Source: Dictyocoela muelleri (lineage: Eukaryota; Microsporidia). From it: a DNA stretch of 10,483 nt. The notes below the pieces were generated by a model. The model was not told the DNA's origin. It was given only the letters and a program-made list of their open reading frames with translations, and made no database searches. Both the position numbers and the translations under genes were made by a program. The stretch spans positions 1 to 10,483 of the forward strand of contig SDVU01000792.1 in NCBI GenBank assembly GCA_016256075.1, written 5' to 3'. Shown piece by piece: positions 7,350-10,483 of this stretch (the first letter of the stretch is position 1; the number at the start of each line of letters is the position of its first letter).

Positions 7350-7661
7350 TTACTTTCTTTTCGAAGCGATAGAATGAAACGCAATTTTAACATCTTCATA
7401 TTCTTGATCAGCATCAAGTTCAATATTTTTAAATGATTCATCTATGTCAACAGATATTTCACATTTTAACAATTTTTCTTTTATTTCCTTATATTTATTC
7501 CAACTTTCAAGTTTAAAATTTATCTCTTCTGTTGATATTTCGCCATGTTTTTTGTAAATTTCCTTTTTTAGAGATTCTTGAATATCATTTATAATAATCA
7601 ATATCTCATTCATCATTAAAAGGATATTTTTTAAATTAATATTTTTACTAATACCTGTCAT
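7350..7661 (-). CDS. Hypothetical small helical protein, 103 residues
   Basis: This frame has an ATG start (MTGISKNINLKNIL) and a stop, and no in-frame ATG lies close upstream. It was not recognised as a member of any family. Residues about 8-70 are hydrophobic and charged in a pattern that fits two amphipathic helices or a short coiled coil, with a loop near KKHGEIST. Residues 70-92 are acidic (ISVDIDESF, ELDADQEYED), and the chain ends in basic ASKRK, which could be a weak nuclear signal. No signal peptide or clear membrane segment is seen, although LKNILLMMNEILIIIN is quite hydrophobic. Its codon and amino-acid usage looks coding-like: E, K and D are common and low-complexity runs are few. 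A small subunit of a larger complex would fit, but nothing in the sequence says which. It lies between two copies of the SINE-like repeat. Confidence 0.65.
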   Translation of the reverse strand: MTGISKNINLKNILLMMNEILIIINDIQESLKKEIYKKHGEISTEEINFKLESWNKYKEIKEKLLKCEISVDIDESFKNIELDADQEYEDVKIAFHSIASKRK

Positions 7662-7708
7662 ATTTCTATTTTAGTATTTTAATTTCAGGATTTTGACATT
7701 AAAATTTC

Positions 7709-7764
7709 AATTGTCAGATATTAATTGCCAGATATTAATTGTCAGTTATTAATTGTTCTGATTT
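7709..7764. repeat. Four 14-bp tandem repeats upstream of the 103-residue gene
   Basis: Units aattgtcagatatt (7709-7722), aattgccagatatt (7723-7736), aattgtcagttatt (7737-7750) and a worn aattgttctgattt (7751-7764) follow each other without gaps. They begin 48 bp upstream of the ATG at 7661 on the minus strand, so they could be promoter elements. Chance slippage repeats are the alternative. Confidence 0.7.
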
Positions 7765-7897
7765 CAATATACTCCAACTTTCTAAATTTGACATGATATT
7801 AAAATATGACATATTTTTAATTTATTTTCTTAAAAATTGACAAGTTAATAAATACTAAGAGTTTCACTTTATAATTTAATTATTAAATATTACGATT

Positions 7898-7950
7898 TAA
7901 TAATTGATATGTATAAAATACGAGATATTTCTATACATATAATAATTTAT
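7898..7950. repeat. AT-rich imperfect hairpin
   Basis: The segment taataattgatatgtata pairs with tatacatataataattta across a loop containing tacgagatatttc. It lies in the roughly 310-bp gap between the 103-residue gene and SINE copy 2, which otherwise holds only the 14-bp tandem repeat and plain AT-rich DNA. It may be a small palindromic element or chance pairing. Confidence 0.4.
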
Positions 7951-7975
7951 AACTCTGTAAATTTTAAGCAAATAT

Positions 7976-8411
7976 AGCTTATATTATATTACATGATGAC
8001 AACATTCATAGCTGCCAACTATAGTCTTTAGACCTTTGGTTCCTGGTGTTCCAATAATACGTCCCTGCCTAACCACCCAGAAGCTCAGCTGTATACGCGA
8101 TTTTCAAATTATCAATGACATAGTAGATACAGATTATAGATGATTTTCGTGATTTTTTTCACTACTTTCTGCAGAGATGCGTTGCCGCACTCATCCCCAC
8201 ACCTAGGAGAGACCCTTCTGCTTAATTGTCATAATAGACCAAGTATTAATCATCTATACTACACTTAACAACTGTATATTAATAAATATATTTTTAAAGT
8301 TATTGAACGTTTAATGACAGCCCTCATTATTTATTAAAGAGTGACGTCAGCGGAATTCAAAATAGGATACTTAAATTTTTTTCTAGATTGTTAATCAATG
8401 AGCATCTCCCT
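7976..8411 (-). mobile_element. Candidate tRNA-derived SINE, copy 2
   Basis: The segment aligns along its length with 6479-6932, with indels. Shared blocks include acccagaagctcagctgtat at 8075-8094 (one mismatch to copy 1), ccaataatacg, atcaatgacatag and cccacacctaggagag near 8196-8211. The tRNA-like head is more worn here: the B box counterpart reads TTTTGAATTCC and the A box is barely recognisable. It is therefore probably the older copy or a transcriptionally dead one. An A-rich stretch (8412-8465) separates its head from a short further match to the flank of copy 1. Confidence 0.6.
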
Positions 8412-8601
8412 AAAAAAAACTTGAAAAAAAAATTTAAAAAAAAATAGATAAAAATTTAAAAAATGAGTCTAAATATTTTTTACGATAGCAATTTTATAAG
8501 GTACCTGAAAGATGATTAATAAAATTAGAAAAAAAAATAATCTCATTAATAAAATAATAAGAAAACAATAATTTTTTTTAAAACAAATTGACAGACTAAT
8601 T

Positions 8602-10483
8602 TTAATTAATCCCTAACATAATTCTAATTTTTGTAAGATCATAAGTATTACAAACCAATGTTGTTGCTCTTAATATATCCTCATTACTCACATCATTGCA
8701 CAAATTTAGTGGGAAAAGGTATGGTGCAATGGAAGCTACTAATTCATCATAATAAATCTTATTTCTGTTAAGATTATTCATTTTTTTGAATAAATTTAAA
8801 ATTTTGATCAATAATTCTAAACGATCTTGAACCATAACGAGTTTGCCATTCTGTTTGATTATTAATTCACCCTCTTTCCCTTTATTAAGTAGCACTTTTA
8901 AAATTATCTCGGAATATTCTGTATTTATTAACCCGTTTAATTCCTTTCCTATGTACATTTTCAAACCTGCTACTATTTCGTAGGGGGTATAATTCCAGAA
9001 CTCAACATTGTTCCCGTTAGTTAAGGTTCGGACTATTTCTTTATAATTTTCATCAGTGCAAGAGGTCGTGAATAAATTCGAATAATTATAATAATTACTT
9101 TCAAGGTAATCAATCAACGTGTAAACAGCTGGGTTAACTTCAACAGTCTTTTCTTCTGATGTTGAACAACACATACCACTTGTAAAAAAATCGCATATCT
9201 GCCCAAATATACACCTTTTCTCTTTATGTACCATGATTGCTTCAGTTGCATCTATTTGTGCTGTTAAAAAAGTATTTTCATCAGTGGAGATGACTGGCTT
9301 TATGAATGGTTGTTCGTCATTAATGAAGTATTTTTTCTTTTTTTTTATAACTCTATCTTCAATTTCATCAACAGGTTCATTTTCATTAACTTCAATTTTA
9401 TTATAATCATTATCTCTAGTGGTGATTTTATCTTCATCAATGATTGTTTCTTCATCAATGACTTTTTCAACAATGACTTTTTCATTATTGATTGACTCCT
9501 TCGTGAATGAATCATCTGTGACTTTTTCATTAATGATTGTTTCATCAGTGACTTTTCCACCCATAATTTCTTCATCGATGACCTTTTCATTAGTGATTGG
9601 CACCTCTGTGATTGATTCAATTGTGGGGATTGTTTCTTCTTCAATAGGTGATTCAGAAATGCCCCTTTCTTCCTCACCAGTCAAATCAGAAACTTCTTTT
9701 TTAATGTTTAATGTTTCAAGATTGCAATCTTCTGCAATTTTTTCCTCATATTTTACAGTCTCCAACTTTATTTCTAAATCATAATCAACCTTTACAGAAT
9801 TCAATTCTTCAGGTTCCAAATTGATCAACTTCTTTTCAACCTCAACTACAAGTTTTTCAACTGTTGACTTCTCATTGTTCTCAATATTTTGTAAATAATT
9901 TTCATCCTGAAAGTCTTTTTCCCTCGTATTTAATTCTCCTATACACAAATTAATGGCTGTTGCACTCTGCTCCTCAACTTCATCAACATCTTCATTTTCA
10001 GGTTCATTATTTTCATACGACAAATTCTGAACTGAAATTATTTCAGCAGTATTTTCACAAATATCTTTTTCTTCCACAGATGAATTTTTACACTCAAAAT
10101 CAGGGGATTCTAATTTAGTATCAGGAGAAATAGAACTGCTTATTTTTTGACTTTGTTCAAATTTAGAATCATTATCTACTTCGCCCAAAGCAGATAAATC
10201 ATCATTTTTAGTTTCATAATGAATTGAAACATCTTCAGTTGATATTTCTTTCTTTTCAGCAGGTTGTTCTGACAATTCTAATTTTTCTACAGGATTCAAT
10301 TGAACTTCTTCTTCTGGTTGATCAACAAGTAATTGTTCATTACTAAAGATTTTTTGTTCTTCAAACTGTGCATTACCCTTACACGGTTCTTCAACATATT
10401 CGGGAGTTTTAATGATTTCTTTAGACTTTTCATTATCTACCAAATTGTGATTGACGAGATAATTGTTTGCCCTTAAAAAATTA
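8602..10483 (-). CDS. Acidic protein with C-terminal RhoGAP-like domain lacking the arginine finger (N-terminus beyond the window)
   Basis: The frame ends at a TAA (8602-8604) and stays open to the right edge. No in-frame ATG precedes the region near 9562, so the true start lies outside the window. Numbering from the TTG codon at 10443, residues 1-365 are strongly acidic, rich in E and N, and probably disordered, with a roughly 10-residue repeat at 285-334 and a KKKKK run at 367-371. Residues about 411-580 match a RhoGAP domain: IFGQICDFF at the start (the family usually has FG), NPAVYTLIDYLE, NLFTTS, VRTLTNG, EIVAGLKMYIGKELNGLI (family: VAxLLKxYLRELPEPL), then LFKKMNNLNRNKIYYDELVASIAPYLF (family: NxMTxxNLAxxFAPxL). 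RhoGAPs normally stimulate GTP hydrolysis by Rho-type GTPases through an arginine in GLFR; here that position is threonine (T459), and the N and T of NxMTxxN are not kept. It may bind a small GTPase without activating it, as a pseudo-GAP. It is presumably cytoplasmic; no membrane segment is seen. Confidence 0.88.
   Translation of the reverse strand, partial: NFLRANNYLVNHNLVDNEKSKEIIKTPEYVEEPCKGNAQFEEQKIFSNEQLLVDQPEEEVQLNPVEKLELSEQPAEKKEISTEDVSIHYETKNDDLSALGEVDNDSKFEQSQKISSSISPDTKLESPDFECKNSSVEEKDICENTAEIISVQNLSYENNEPENEDVDEVEEQSATAINLCIGELNTREKDFQDENYLQNIENNEKSTVEKLVVEVEKKLINLEPEELNSVKVDYDLEIKLETVKYEEKIAEDCNLETLNIKKEVSDLTGEEERGISESPIEEETIPTIESITEVPITNEKVIDEEIMGGKVTDETIINEKVTDDSFTKESINNEKVIVEKVIDEETIIDEDKITTRDNDYNKIEVNENEPVDEIEDRVIKKKKKYFINDEQPFIKPVISTDENTFLTAQIDATEAIMVHKEKRCIFGQICDFFTSGMCCSTSEEKTVEVNPAVYTLIDYLESNYYNYSNLFTTSCTDENYKEIVRTLTNGNNVEFWNYTPYEIVAGLKMYIGKELNGLINTEYSEIILKVLLNKGKEGELIIKQNGKLVMVQDRLELLIKILNLFKKMNNLNRNKIYYDELVASIAPYLFPLNLCNDVSNEDILRATTLVCNTYDLTKIRIMLGIN
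9442..9591 (-). repeat. Coding tandem repeat, about 30 bp (10 residues), in the acidic region
   Basis: The encoded residues 285-334 run as NEKVIDEEIM, GGKVTDETII, NEKVTDDSFT, a spacer KESIN, then NEKVIVEKVIDEETI. The DNA units carry tcatcaatgactttttc-like blocks at about 30-bp spacing with indels. Units differ by substitutions but keep the K-V-x-D/E core, so the repeat is old enough to have diverged while the frame was kept. Confidence 0.75.

Noticed and set aside
7709-7764. CRISPR array
   Set aside because: The 14-bp units are contiguous, without unique spacers, and the genome is eukaryotic in character.
8342-8349. TGACGTCA palindrome as a CREB/ATF-type site
   Set aside because: It lies inside SINE-like copy 2, copy 1 reads tgtaatca there, and no promoter context is visible.
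9310-9784. Three open stretches overlapping the acidic repeat region
   Set aside because: They are other-frame readings of the repeat-rich coding sequence; long S-, F- or K-rich runs follow from its tcatcaatgact-like units.

Overview
The window is about 80% A+T eukaryotic DNA with few, apparently intronless genes separated by multi-kilobase gaps full of decayed DNA transposons. The proteins are eukaryotic in type (a RhoGAP-fold domain and a kinetochore-like coiled-coil protein). Intronless genes, very low GC and Merlin- and pogo-type transposons would suit a transposon-rich microsporidian with an expanded genome. That assignment is inference; no rRNA or conserved housekeeping gene is present to settle it.

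Layout, left to right. Positions 1-1100 hold repeat DNA: a short G-rich duplicated motif, a 374-bp foldback element, and a 545-bp non-autonomous element with 33-bp inverted ends and a possible 8-bp target duplication. Positions 1207-1320 are a relatively GC-rich, hairpin-forming block that ends in T6 on the minus strand, a candidate small RNA. A 281-residue coiled-coil protein with a small C-terminal alpha/beta-looking module follows on the minus strand (1988-2833); its layout recalls the C-terminal half of KNL1/Spc7, with weak support. Positions 3025-3685 are a decayed pogo-like element flanked by TA.

Positions 3786-6328 form the most structured region. Two homologous palindromic modules bracket a decayed Merlin/IS1595-type transposase gene (copy A, minus strand). 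Copy A is split by a second, divergent Merlin transposase fossil (copy B). This nesting becomes visible only when all reading frames of the minus strand are read together.

The right third has two copies of a roughly 440-bp dispersed repeat (6479-6932 and 7976-8411), both on the minus strand, with tRNA-like A and B boxes best preserved in the first. It is a candidate tRNA-derived SINE. A 103-residue orphan gene lies between them, with a 4 x 14-bp tandem repeat just upstream of its start. The window ends in a long minus-strand gene (8602 to the right edge, N-terminus missing): a very acidic, partly repetitive N-terminal region followed by a RhoGAP-like domain in which the position of the catalytic arginine finger is threonine.

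All three protein-coding genes are on the minus strand, but the gaps between them argue against shared transcription. No CRISPR array, rRNA or intact tRNA gene was seen.
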